NCBI RefSeq assembly: GCF_023518235.1
Contig: NZ_CP090423.1
Location: 62,001 to 126,000, forward strand
Direction of reading: 5' to 3'
Source: Stenotrophomonas maltophilia
Lineage (GTDB): Bacteria > Pseudomonadota > Gammaproteobacteria > Xanthomonadales > Xanthomonadaceae
Length of the DNA: 64,000 bases
Positions 8,222 to 15,941 of this stretch are shown here, piece after piece. The notes under the pieces are model-generated. The model was not told where the DNA came from and searched no databases. It saw only the letters and a program-made list of their open reading frames with translations. Each line of letters opens with the position of its first letter. The first letter of the stretch is position 1. Made by a program: the position numbers and the translations under genes.

Positions 8222-9277
8222 TCAGGCGATGCCGAGCATGTGCTGCATCTGTGCGGTGCTGATCGGCGCACCGGCGAAATCGTCGAAGATCTTGTCGGTG
8301 ACCGGAATGATGTGGTCGCGGATGAACGCAGCGCCTTCGCGCGCGCCGGCTTCCTGGTCCTTCAGGCAGCACTCCCATTCCAGTGTCGCCCAGCCCTGGT
8401 AGTCGTACTGGGCCAGCTTGGAGAAGATCGACTTGAAATCGACCTGGCCATCGCCGAGCGAGCGGAAGCGACCGGCCCGCTCGGTCCAGTCGGCATAGCC
8501 ACCGTAGATGCCCTGGCGGCCGCTGGGACGGAACTCCGCATCCTTGACGTGGAACATGCGGATCAGCGGGTGGTAGATGTCCAGGTACTGCAGGTAATCC
8601 AGCTGCTGCAGCACGAAGTGGCTGGGATCGAACAGGATGCGGCAGCGCTCGTGCTGGCCGACGCGTTCGTAGAAGCGCTCGAAGCTGGTGCCGTCATGCA
8701 GGTCTTCGCTGGGGTGGATCTCGTAGCAAAGGTTGACGCCGTTGTCCTCGCAGGTATCGAGGATCGGCCGCCAGCGACGGGCCAGTTCATCGAAGGCGGC
8801 ATCGATCAGGCCCGGCGGGCGCTGCGGGAACGGGAACAGGTACGGCCAGGCGAACGAGCCGGAGAAGGTGCCCATGTCCTGCAGGCCGAGCCGGCGCGAG
8901 GCGCGGGCGGCCAGGTGCAGCTGCTGCTGCGCCCACTCGCTGCGGGCCTGCGGATTGCCGCGCAGCGCCTCCGGCGCGAAGCCATCGCAGAGTTCATCGT
9001 AGGCCGGATGCACCGCCACCAGCTGGCCGAGGATGTGGGTGGTCAGTTCGCTGACCTGCAGGCCGTGCTCGGCCAGGGTGCCGCGGATGTCGTCGCAGTA
9101 GTCCTGGCTGTCGGCGGCGGTGGCCAGGTCGAACAGGCGTGCATCCCACGCGGGAATCTGCAGCGCCTTGAAGCCGTGGCCGGCGGCCCAGGCGGCGATG
9201 CCGGCAAGGCTGTTGAACGGGGCCTGGTCGCTGGCGAACTGTGCCAGGTGCAGGCTGGGGCCCTTGAGGGTTTGCAT
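8222..9277 (-). CDS. Sugar phosphate isomerase/epimerase family protein (TIM barrel)
   Basis: 351 residues from ATG 9277, with GGAG 5 bp upstream. The frame is open to 9307, but those codons lie before the ribosome binding site and within the probable operator. It belongs to the AP-endonuclease-2-like TIM barrel superfamily (IolE, xylose isomerase-like): metal ligands are visible as Glu in CYEIHPSE, Asp/His in FDPSHFVLQQ and MFHVKDAEF, and Glu in ATLEWE. Relatives isomerise inositol or keto-sugar intermediates; the exact substrate is unknown. First gene of an operon with two hydrolases, under a good promoter and a candidate TetR operator. Confidence 0.85.
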   Translation of the reverse strand: MQTLKGPSLHLAQFASDQAPFNSLAGIAAWAAGHGFKALQIPAWDARLFDLATAADSQDYCDDIRGTLAEHGLQVSELTTHILGQLVAVHPAYDELCDGFAPEALRGNPQARSEWAQQQLHLAARASRRLGLQDMGTFSGSFAWPYLFPFPQRPPGLIDAAFDELARRWRPILDTCEDNGVNLCYEIHPSEDLHDGTSFERFYERVGQHERCRILFDPSHFVLQQLDYLQYLDIYHPLIRMFHVKDAEFRPSGRQGIYGGYADWTERAGRFRSLGDGQVDFKSIFSKLAQYDYQGWATLEWECCLKDQEAGAREGAAFIRDHIIPVTDKIFDDFAGAPISTAQMQHMLGIA

Positions 9278-9292
9278 GTGTTGCTCCAATTG

Positions 9293-9308
9293 TTTGTCGG
9301 GTGACAAA
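9293..9308. promoter_or_regulatory. Candidate TetR-family operator
   Basis: TTTGTC-GGGT-GACAAA is a perfect inverted repeat lying just downstream of the -10 box and over the likely start of the isomerase transcript. A repressor bound here would block that promoter. The TetR gene is divergent and 71 bp away. Confidence 0.55.
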
Positions 9309-9336
9309 GAATAGGCGCGACTCTCGTGATGGTCAA
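9308..9336 (-). promoter_or_regulatory. Sigma-70 promoter of the isomerase-hydrolase operon
   Basis: Minus strand TTGACC, 17 bp spacer, TATTCT, close to consensus. The start of transcription would fall near 9301, inside the inverted repeat. Confidence 0.7.
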
Positions 9337-9379
9337 CACCCGCGTTACACTGCGCGCCTCACTGGAGCAGGCAGGACAG

Positions 9380-9961
9380 ATGGCAGGGCGACCGCGCGAA
9401 TTCGACAGGGACCAGGCGTTGCGCAAGGCGATGCTGCTGTTCTGGCAGCATGGCTATGAGGGAACCTCGATGTCGGCGCTGGTCGAAACGCTGGGCATCG
9501 CCTCGGCGCGCATCTATGCCGCGTTCGGCAGCAAGGAGCAGCTGTTCCGCGAGGCCGTGGCGCTGTACGAAGAAGGCGAGGGTGGGTTCGCACCGCGCGC
9601 GCTGGAAAACGCGTCGCTGCGTGAGGCGATCGGTTCGATGCTGCGCGAGGCGGTGCTCACCTACACCCGCCGCGGGCGTCCGCACGGCTGCCTGGTGGTG
9701 TCTTCGGCCAGCAGCGTGTCGCCCGATGGCGAGGGCGTGCGCGACTGGCTGGCCAGCCATCGTCGCCAGCGCACGGCGGCGATCATCGCGCGGCTGCAGC
9801 AGGCGCAGGCCGAGGGCGAGCTGGCCGACGACGCGGCGGTGCAGGCGCTGGGCGATCACTTCGCCACGGTGTTGCACGGCATCTCGGTGCAGGCCCGCGA
9901 TGGCATCAGCCGCGAACGCCTGCTGGCGATGGTCGATGTCGCGCTGACTCCGCTGCCGTGA
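9380..9961 (+). CDS. TetR family transcriptional regulator
   Basis: 193 residues from ATG 9380 (MAGRPREFDRDQALRKAML), preceded by GGACAG. Residues about 8-55 are a TetR helix-turn-helix (MSALVETLGIASARIYAAFGSKEQLFREAV). The rest is a helical ligand and dimerisation domain with a single cysteine in RPHGCLVVS, typical of the AcrR/YcdC-like group that senses small electrophiles or organic acids. It is divergent from the isomerase-hydrolase operon and most likely represses it through the 9293-9308 palindrome. A longer frame from 9326 would begin in the operon promoter and is unlikely. Confidence 0.87.
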   Translation: MAGRPREFDRDQALRKAMLLFWQHGYEGTSMSALVETLGIASARIYAAFGSKEQLFREAVALYEEGEGGFAPRALENASLREAIGSMLREAVLTYTRRGRPHGCLVVSSASSVSPDGEGVRDWLASHRRQRTAAIIARLQQAQAEGELADDAAVQALGDHFATVLHGISVQARDGISRERLLAMVDVALTPLP

Positions 9962-9966
9962 GATCC

Positions 9967-10006
9967 GGGGTCAGATCCGTTTCCCTCGGAAAACGGATCT
10001 GACCCC
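9967..10006. repeat. GGGGTCAGATCC-type inverted repeat
   Basis: The 16 nt arms GGGGTCAGATCCGTTT and AAACGGATCTGACCCC are perfect, with an 8 nt loop. It sits 5 bp after the tetR stop. A second member of the family is at 38184-38224. Confidence 0.75.
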
Positions 10007-10168
10007 AAGCGGTGCTGGCTGACTGTGCCGAAAACGCTTGTTTCGCCGGCTTTGGGCGCCGCGCAACGAAATCGTAACAATTTGGGGGATAATGGCCGCT
10101 TGCGCAGTTTTCCTCCTTTTTGCCGCCCGGCTCGCGCAGGCCGCACGGACGCCTCCTCAGAGCATTGC

Positions 10169-12499
10169 ATGCCCTCCCATACCGATTCCCGCCGCCTGTC
10201 GGGTACGTCGTCTTCCTCCGTTTCCTTCCGCCACCACCCGCTGGCCCTGGCCTGTGCCGGTCTGGCCCTGGTCGGCAGCTTCGGTGCCGCCGGGCAGGAC
10301 AGCGCGCCGACCCCCACCGGGCTGGACACGATCACCGTGACCGCCGAGCACCGCGAGCAGAACCTGCAGGAAGTGCCCGTCTCGGTGGGCGTGGTGCAGG
10401 GCGAGCGCATGCGCGACTTCACCGCCGGTGGCGATGACACGCTACTGGCGCTGTCTGGCCGCGTGCCGAGCCTGTATGCGGAAACCACCACCGGCCGCAT
10501 CTTCCCGCGCTTCTACATCCGTGGCCTGGGCAACATCGACTTCTACCTGGGTGCCTCGCAGCCGGTGTCGATCATCCAGGACGACGTGGTGCTGGAACAT
10601 GTGGTACTGAAGTCCAACCCGGTCTATGACGTGGACCAGGTGGAAGTGCTGCGCGGCCCGCAGGGCTCGCTGTTCGGCCGCAACACCACCGCCGGCATCA
10701 TCAAGTTCGACACGCTGAAGCCGACCCAGGACTACACCGGCCGCGTCAGCGCCAGCTATGCGACCTACAACAGCGTGTCGATCGACGGTGGTTTCGGCGG
10801 CCCGATCAACGACGTCGCCTCGTTCCGCGTGTCGGCGCTGTACCAGCACCGCGATGACTACGTCGACAACACCTACACCGGCCCGAGCGCCGATGGCACG
10901 GTCAGCCCGAAGAAGAATGCCATGGGCGGCTTCGATGACCGCAACGTGCGCGCACAGCTGCTGCTGACCCCGAGCGAACAGTTCTCGATCCTGGCCTCGG
11001 CCCATGCCCGCGATTACGAAGGCACCTCGACCCTGTTCCTGCGCAGCGCGCTGACCAAGGGCTCGAACAAGACCGACGTGGCGCGCGACAAGGTGGCCTA
11101 CGACGAAGCCGACAACAACCCGCAGGCCTACAAGACCTACGGCGGCTCGGTGAAGGCGCGCTACGACTTCGGCGCGATCGACTTCACCTCGATCACCGCC
11201 TACGAGACTACCTCCGGCTACAGCCGTGGTGATACTGACGGCGGCGCTGCGGTGAACTTCCCGGTCAACGGTGTGCGCAACGGCTATGGCCAGTCGATGG
11301 GCCGCATCCGCGACCTGGACCAGTGGACCCAGGAATTCCGCCTGGCCAGCCATGACGACAGCGCGCTGCAGTGGCAGGCCGGTGCGTTCTACTTCAATGG
11401 CAGCGACACCACCGATTTCTACCAGCGCGCCTGGTTCCTGCAGGGCGCGGCCCGCAACCCGAACAACTGGGTGCGCCTGCGCAACAAGAACACCTCGTGG
11501 GCCGGTTTCGGCCAGCTGAGCTACGCCTTCACCGACAAGTTCACCGTCACCGCAGGCCTGCGCCAGACCAGGGACGAGAAGCACACCCGCCTGCTGAAGA
11601 CCGCCGACACCGCCGCCGGCGTGGTCACCTACAAGGGCCGCACCGACGTCAAGATGTCCGACACCACCCCGAGCTGGGATCTGAGCGCGATGTATCAGAT
11701 CACTCCGGACGTGAGCGTCTATGCGAAGGTCGCGCGCGGCTTCCGTGGCCCGACCATCCAGGGCCGCTCTGCGGTGTTCAATGCCGACTTCACCACCGCC
11801 GATTCCGAGACCATCCTGTCCTGGGAAGCGGGCGTGAAGAGCAGCCTGTGGGACAACCGCCTGCGCCTGAACGCCACCGCGTTCACCTACACCGTCAACG
11901 ACATCCAGCTCAACGGCAACGATTCGGACGGCAACGGCGTGCTGTTCAACGCCGACAAGGCCAAGGCCTACGGCTTTGAAGCGGACATGGAGCTGCGCCC
12001 GATCCCGAACCTGACCCTGAGCGCCGGCGTCAGCCTGCTGCACAGCGAGATCAAGGACAAGCGCGTGTACGCGCAGGTCTGCGGCCTCAACGGCCAAGTG
12101 GTGTGCACCGTGAATGACCCGACCATCAAGGTTGGTGCCAACACCTTCGCGCAGATCGACGGCAATCCGCTGCCGAACGCACCGAAGTACAACGTCAACC
12201 TGGCCGCCCGTTACGACTTCCCGGTCAGCGATGCCGGCACCATGTTCGTGTCCACCGACTGGAACAAGCAGGGTTACACCAGCTTCGTGCTGTACGACAG
12301 CAAGGAATTCAACTCCAAGGGTGATTTCGAGGGCGGCCTGAAGATCGGCTACTCGGGCAACTACGGTGCCTACGAAGTGGCGCTGTTCGCGCGCAACATC
12401 ACCAACGAGAAGAACCTCAAGGGTGTGATCGAGAACTACATGGCCGCGGTCTACAACGAACCGCGCACCGTGGGTGTCTCGCTGAACATGAACTGGTAA
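10169..12499 (+). CDS. TonB-dependent outer-membrane receptor
   Basis: 776 residues from ATG 10169. Residues 1-43 form a long signal peptide with hydrophobic core ALACAGLALVGSFGAAGQ. The mature N-terminus carries a TonB box-like DTITVTAEHR, followed by the plug domain (VPVSVGVVQGERMRDF ... VEVLRGPQGSLFGRNTTAG) at about 65-175. The rest is a 22-strand beta barrel ending in the aromatic terminus SLNMNW. These receptors import scarce ligands such as siderophores, sugars or cobalamin with energy from TonB-ExbBD. The subtype resembles the large xanthomonad family; ligand unknown. It is monocistronic, with terminator 12548-12579 after it. Confidence 0.92.
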   Translation: MPSHTDSRRLSGTSSSSVSFRHHPLALACAGLALVGSFGAAGQDSAPTPTGLDTITVTAEHREQNLQEVPVSVGVVQGERMRDFTAGGDDTLLALSGRVPSLYAETTTGRIFPRFYIRGLGNIDFYLGASQPVSIIQDDVVLEHVVLKSNPVYDVDQVEVLRGPQGSLFGRNTTAGIIKFDTLKPTQDYTGRVSASYATYNSVSIDGGFGGPINDVASFRVSALYQHRDDYVDNTYTGPSADGTVSPKKNAMGGFDDRNVRAQLLLTPSEQFSILASAHARDYEGTSTLFLRSALTKGSNKTDVARDKVAYDEADNNPQAYKTYGGSVKARYDFGAIDFTSITAYETTSGYSRGDTDGGAAVNFPVNGVRNGYGQSMGRIRDLDQWTQEFRLASHDDSALQWQAGAFYFNGSDTTDFYQRAWFLQGAARNPNNWVRLRNKNTSWAGFGQLSYAFTDKFTVTAGLRQTRDEKHTRLLKTADTAAGVVTYKGRTDVKMSDTTPSWDLSAMYQITPDVSVYAKVARGFRGPTIQGRSAVFNADFTTADSETILSWEAGVKSSLWDNRLRLNATAFTYTVNDIQLNGNDSDGNGVLFNADKAKAYGFEADMELRPIPNLTLSAGVSLLHSEIKDKRVYAQVCGLNGQVVCTVNDPTIKVGANTFAQIDGNPLPNAPKYNVNLAARYDFPVSDAGTMFVSTDWNKQGYTSFVLYDSKEFNSKGDFEGGLKIGYSGNYGAYEVALFARNITNEKNLKGVIENYMAAVYNEPRTVGVSLNMNW

Positions 12500-12547
12500 T
12501 CCGCGCTCGCGGTGGCGGCACGTGCCGCCATCGCTCGGCGTGAATGC

Positions 12548-12579
12548 AAAGGGCGGCCCGGTGATCCGGGCCGCCCTTT
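12548..12579. terminator. Bidirectional rho-independent terminator
   Basis: AAAGGGCGGCCCGG and CCGGGCCGCCCTTT pair perfectly around TGAT. A/T runs on both sides serve the convergent receptor and DUF4034 genes. Confidence 0.88.
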
Positions 12580-12586
12580 TGTTGTG

Positions 12587-14659
12587 TCAGACCGCAGTGA
12601 GGTCGCTGTCCTGGCTGCGCTGGCCGAAGGTCAGAGCCCATGTGGCGCTGTCCACCTGCTGGCGGTCCTGCGCCTGCTGTTTGCGCGCACGGCTGGCGCC
12701 GAACCAGCGTCCTTCGCCGTTGATCAGCGGCGTCATGCGCACCACGTCCACGTACCCGGTATCGATCTCGCTGGCGCGCTGCAGCCAGGTCAGGGCCAGG
12801 AAGGCGTTGGCCGGCACGCCGTTGCCGAAGTGGTAGACGTCGGCCAGGTAGCCGGCGGCCCACAGCTTGTCGTCGTCCTCACCACGCCACCACAGCGGGA
12901 TCAGGGCGCATTCGACCGCTTCGCGCTTGTGCGCGTCGTTCTGGCCATCAAATGCCAGGCAGGCCAGGTTGCGGCAGGTCGGGCCCCACACGCGTTCGCC
13001 GGCCTCGGCTTCGCGCAGGCAGCGCAGGTACAGCTCGCGTGCACGCGCTTCGTTGTCAGCACCACCGGCGGCAACCAGGCGCACGCCCAGGTTGTAGGTG
13101 GCGATCAGGTCGCCGCCCTCCACGGCGCGTTCCTGCCAGTACAGGGCCTTCTGCGCATCCACGAAGTCCGGCTGGTCGCGGCCACCCAGCCGGCCCTTGT
13201 ACAGGTCGCACAGCGCGGCCATCGCACCGGCATCGCCAGCGTCGGCCATGCGCTGCAGCAGCGACAGGCCCGCATCCTGCGAGACATCGCAGAACAGGTT
13301 GGACGCAAAGGTGACCGTGGAGGTCTTCTGTTCCGCCGCAATCTTCAGGGCGCGCTGCAGCAGGGGCTGCGCACGCGCCGGGTCGGCGGTCTGGCCCAGC
13401 AGGCCGTGCTCGATGGCGGTAGCCGCCCAGAGCAGGCCGAGCGCCGAATCGCCTTCGTGGGCGGCGTAGTCCACCACCTGTGCGAACAGGGCTCCGGCTC
13501 CGTCGACATGGGCGAACCAGGTGCAGGCTTCAAGGCCGCTGAAGCCGCCGTGCAGCACCATGTCACGATCCAGCGTCCAGGCCTGCTGAAGGTCTTCCAG
13601 AACAGCCTGCATGCAGCCGGCGTTCCAGTGCACCTGGTCTTCGATCTCCTCGATGCGGCCGAGGTGGAAGCGGAGCGCGGCGCGCTGGATCAGGACCTCC
13701 GCACGTACGAAGCGCTCCAGGTGCCCGTCGAGGATCTGCGCATAGGCACGTTCGTGCGCAGCCACAGCATCGGCATCGTCGCGGTGCGGCAGCTCGCCCA
13801 GCCAGTCCTGTTCCTTGCACCAGCGCAACGCGTTGCGCTGCGCCAGCTCCAGGCCACGGCACCAGCTGCCTTCGATGAAATCCTCCATCGCCTCGTGGCT
13901 GCCACCCCAGCGCGGGTACAGGTAGTACAGGGTGTCTTCCAGGGTGCTCTGGTCGTTGGGACGTTGCTGCAGCACCAGGTGCATCCAGTACGCCAACGGT
14001 GCGTCGAAATCGTCCTGGTCGCGCTCCTGCAGCAGCGCGGGCAGCGCGCTGGGCAGCGTCTGCAGCGGCGCGCCGAAGCGCGACAGCATCTGCACTGCCT
14101 GCGGCCACGCCTGCGGATAGCGCTCGGCCAGCACCTGCTCATCGGATTCGGCCGGCCGGCCGGCCTGCAGTGCAAGCAACCAGTTCGGTTCACGCAGGTA
14201 GCTGGTGATGCGCTTGATGCCATCCAGCGCCAGCGCCGGGCGGGATGACAACGGAATCGCCTGCAGGTAGGCGTGCACCGCATGGTCGCGGGCCAGGCGT
14301 GCGGCCAGCCACTGGCTGTCCTCCACCAGCGCGGCGACGTCGGCGCTGCGCAGCGCGCCTGCGGCGGACTCCCAGCAGGCGCCCAGGCGCAGGTGCGCGT
14401 AGTAGCTGTGCGGGGCCGCGGCGACCCACTGCTGCGCCTGCTGCAGGCGCTCATCCAGGCTCAGTTCGGCATCATGCAGGTTGCGCAGGCGCCAGCGGAT
14501 GCCGGGCAAGGGTCGCACGCCGTCCAGCCAGACCTGCTCGTGGGGCGCCAGCAGTGCATCCAGCGCGGCATAGTCCTGCGCCTGCAGTGCGCTGCGCGCC
14601 TGGGCGCGCCAGGCCAGATCCTCCACAGAGAGGCCGTCCTTCGCAATTCCGTTTGTCAT
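12587..14659 (-). CDS. DUF4034 domain protein with Sel1-like repeats
   Basis: 690 residues from ATG 14659; a TTG at 14668 is less likely. The N-terminal half (about 10-300) matches the DUF4034 type, with tryptophan-rich helical pairs (LPGIRWRLRNLHDAELS, YYLYPRWGGSHEAMEDF). The C-terminal half (about 420-650) consists of Sel1/TPR-like helical repeats of about 36 residues, for example AGDAGAMAALCDLYKGRLGG and WAAGYLADVYHFGNGVPAN. Such repeats mediate protein-protein contacts. No signal peptide, so cytosolic. Role unknown; it lies alone between the TonB receptor and ribonuclease D. Confidence 0.8.
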   Translation of the reverse strand: MTNGIAKDGLSVEDLAWRAQARSALQAQDYAALDALLAPHEQVWLDGVRPLPGIRWRLRNLHDAELSLDERLQQAQQWVAAAPHSYYAHLRLGACWESAAGALRSADVAALVEDSQWLAARLARDHAVHAYLQAIPLSSRPALALDGIKRITSYLREPNWLLALQAGRPAESDEQVLAERYPQAWPQAVQMLSRFGAPLQTLPSALPALLQERDQDDFDAPLAYWMHLVLQQRPNDQSTLEDTLYYLYPRWGGSHEAMEDFIEGSWCRGLELAQRNALRWCKEQDWLGELPHRDDADAVAAHERAYAQILDGHLERFVRAEVLIQRAALRFHLGRIEEIEDQVHWNAGCMQAVLEDLQQAWTLDRDMVLHGGFSGLEACTWFAHVDGAGALFAQVVDYAAHEGDSALGLLWAATAIEHGLLGQTADPARAQPLLQRALKIAAEQKTSTVTFASNLFCDVSQDAGLSLLQRMADAGDAGAMAALCDLYKGRLGGRDQPDFVDAQKALYWQERAVEGGDLIATYNLGVRLVAAGGADNEARARELYLRCLREAEAGERVWGPTCRNLACLAFDGQNDAHKREAVECALIPLWWRGEDDDKLWAAGYLADVYHFGNGVPANAFLALTWLQRASEIDTGYVDVVRMTPLINGEGRWFGASRARKQQAQDRQQVDSATWALTFGQRSQDSDLTAV

Positions 14660-14776
14660 CTGATGCAATCCAACATGGCGGGGCCGCTATTGGACAGGCC
14701 CGTGCCGACGCCGACAAGCGTGGCAGGGGCTCATTTCCACTGCGCAGGCGCCGGATGTGCCCGACGCCTGCCGAAA

Positions 14777-15856
14777 TCAGCGTGGCGGTAACAGCGCCTG
14801 CAGCCGTGACTCCAGTTCCTGCTGGCGCCAGCCGGCCAGCGCGGTGGGCCACTGGCGGCGTTCCAGATAGCTCTCCAGATGCTTTCGCGAAGCCAGCACG
14901 CCGTCGGGCAGGCCCAGATCGCGGCTGCGTTCGGCGACCGCATCCTGCAGCTTCTTCAGGGCCTGCTTGTTGCTGTCATTGGCTGGCAGCGCAAGCGGTG
15001 CGTCGGCCTCGTCAGCCAACGGTGTCTGCAGGGCCTGCCACACGGCACCGGCGAGCTTGCGCGGTGCTTTCGGGAACTGCTCGAACAGCTTGCCCAGCGC
15101 GTCCGCATCGGCCGGCGGCGTACGTGCGAGGGTGGCGGCCAGTTCGTTGTCCAGGATCCAGCTGCGCGGCCGGTCGCTGTTGCGCGCCTGCACGTCGCGC
15201 CAGCGCAGCAGGCGGAGCAGGCGACGCTGGGCGGCGGCATCGAGGAACTGTGCCGAGCGCATCCCCAGATGCGGCCAGCGATCCTCATCGTTGGCGACAC
15301 TGGCCAGCAGGCGCTCGCCATCGTCATGCAGCCACTGCTGGCGCCCCAGCGCCCGCAGCCTGGCATCGATCGCGTCATGCAGGGCGAACAGGTGCTCGAC
15401 ATCATCGGCGGCATACTGCAGCTGCGACTCGGACAGCGGCCGGCGCATCCAGTCCGAACGGGTCTCGCCCTTGGCCAGGGTCACCCCGGTGATTTCCGCC
15501 ACCAGCTTCTGGTAGCCCATGCCACCGCCGATGCCGGCCAGTGCGGCGCCGATCTGGGTGTCGAACAGGGGGCGCGGCAGCACGCCGCAGGCCCACTTGA
15601 ACGCGACCAGATCCTCGCTGGCACTGTGCATCACCTTGGTGATCGATTCGTCGGCCAGCCACGGCACCAGTGCGTCGGTCATGCCGGGAATCAGCGGGTC
15701 GATCAGCAGGATGTCCTGGCCGACCGCCATCTGCACCAGCGCCAGCTGCGGCCAGAAGGTGCGTTCACGGATGAATTCGGTGTCCAGGCCGATGCGGGTC
15801 GGGCGCTGCTGGAAGTACGCGTCCAGCTCGGCGGGGGTGGTGATCCAGATTGCCAC
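14777..15856 (-). CDS. rnd: Ribonuclease D
   Basis: 359 residues from a GTG start at 15856 (V-A-I-W-I-TTPAELDAYF). The DEDDy exonuclease domain occupies about 5-170: IGLDTEFIRERTFWPQ provides the first Asp-Glu pair, HSASEDLVAFK the second Asp, and YAADDVEHL the Tyr and last Asp. An HRDC domain follows at about 210-290 and a second helical HRDC-like region to the end. The enzyme trims 3' ends of tRNA precursors and other small RNAs. No in-frame ATG lies near the domain start, which supports GTG. It is divergent from the lipoprotein gene at 15942 with 85 bp between starts. Confidence 0.93.
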   Translation of the reverse strand: MAIWITTPAELDAYFQQRPTRIGLDTEFIRERTFWPQLALVQMAVGQDILLIDPLIPGMTDALVPWLADESITKVMHSASEDLVAFKWACGVLPRPLFDTQIGAALAGIGGGMGYQKLVAEITGVTLAKGETRSDWMRRPLSESQLQYAADDVEHLFALHDAIDARLRALGRQQWLHDDGERLLASVANDEDRWPHLGMRSAQFLDAAAQRRLLRLLRWRDVQARNSDRPRSWILDNELAATLARTPPADADALGKLFEQFPKAPRKLAGAVWQALQTPLADEADAPLALPANDSNKQALKKLQDAVAERSRDLGLPDGVLASRKHLESYLERRQWPTALAGWRQQELESRLQALLPPR

Positions 15857-15941
15857 GGGTCGGGGGCCTACTACTCGGGTTTGCTCAGGCAGGGGAGAAT
15901 AGCCTAACGTCGGTCCGCGTCCGTGCCGAAGGAGGCTCTGC

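Noticed and set aside
10442..12097. Long open frame antisense to the TonB receptor
   Set aside because: It mirrors the receptor codons in a GC-rich gene, has a composition dominated by Gly, Ala, Arg, Val and His, and no start signal or family resemblance.
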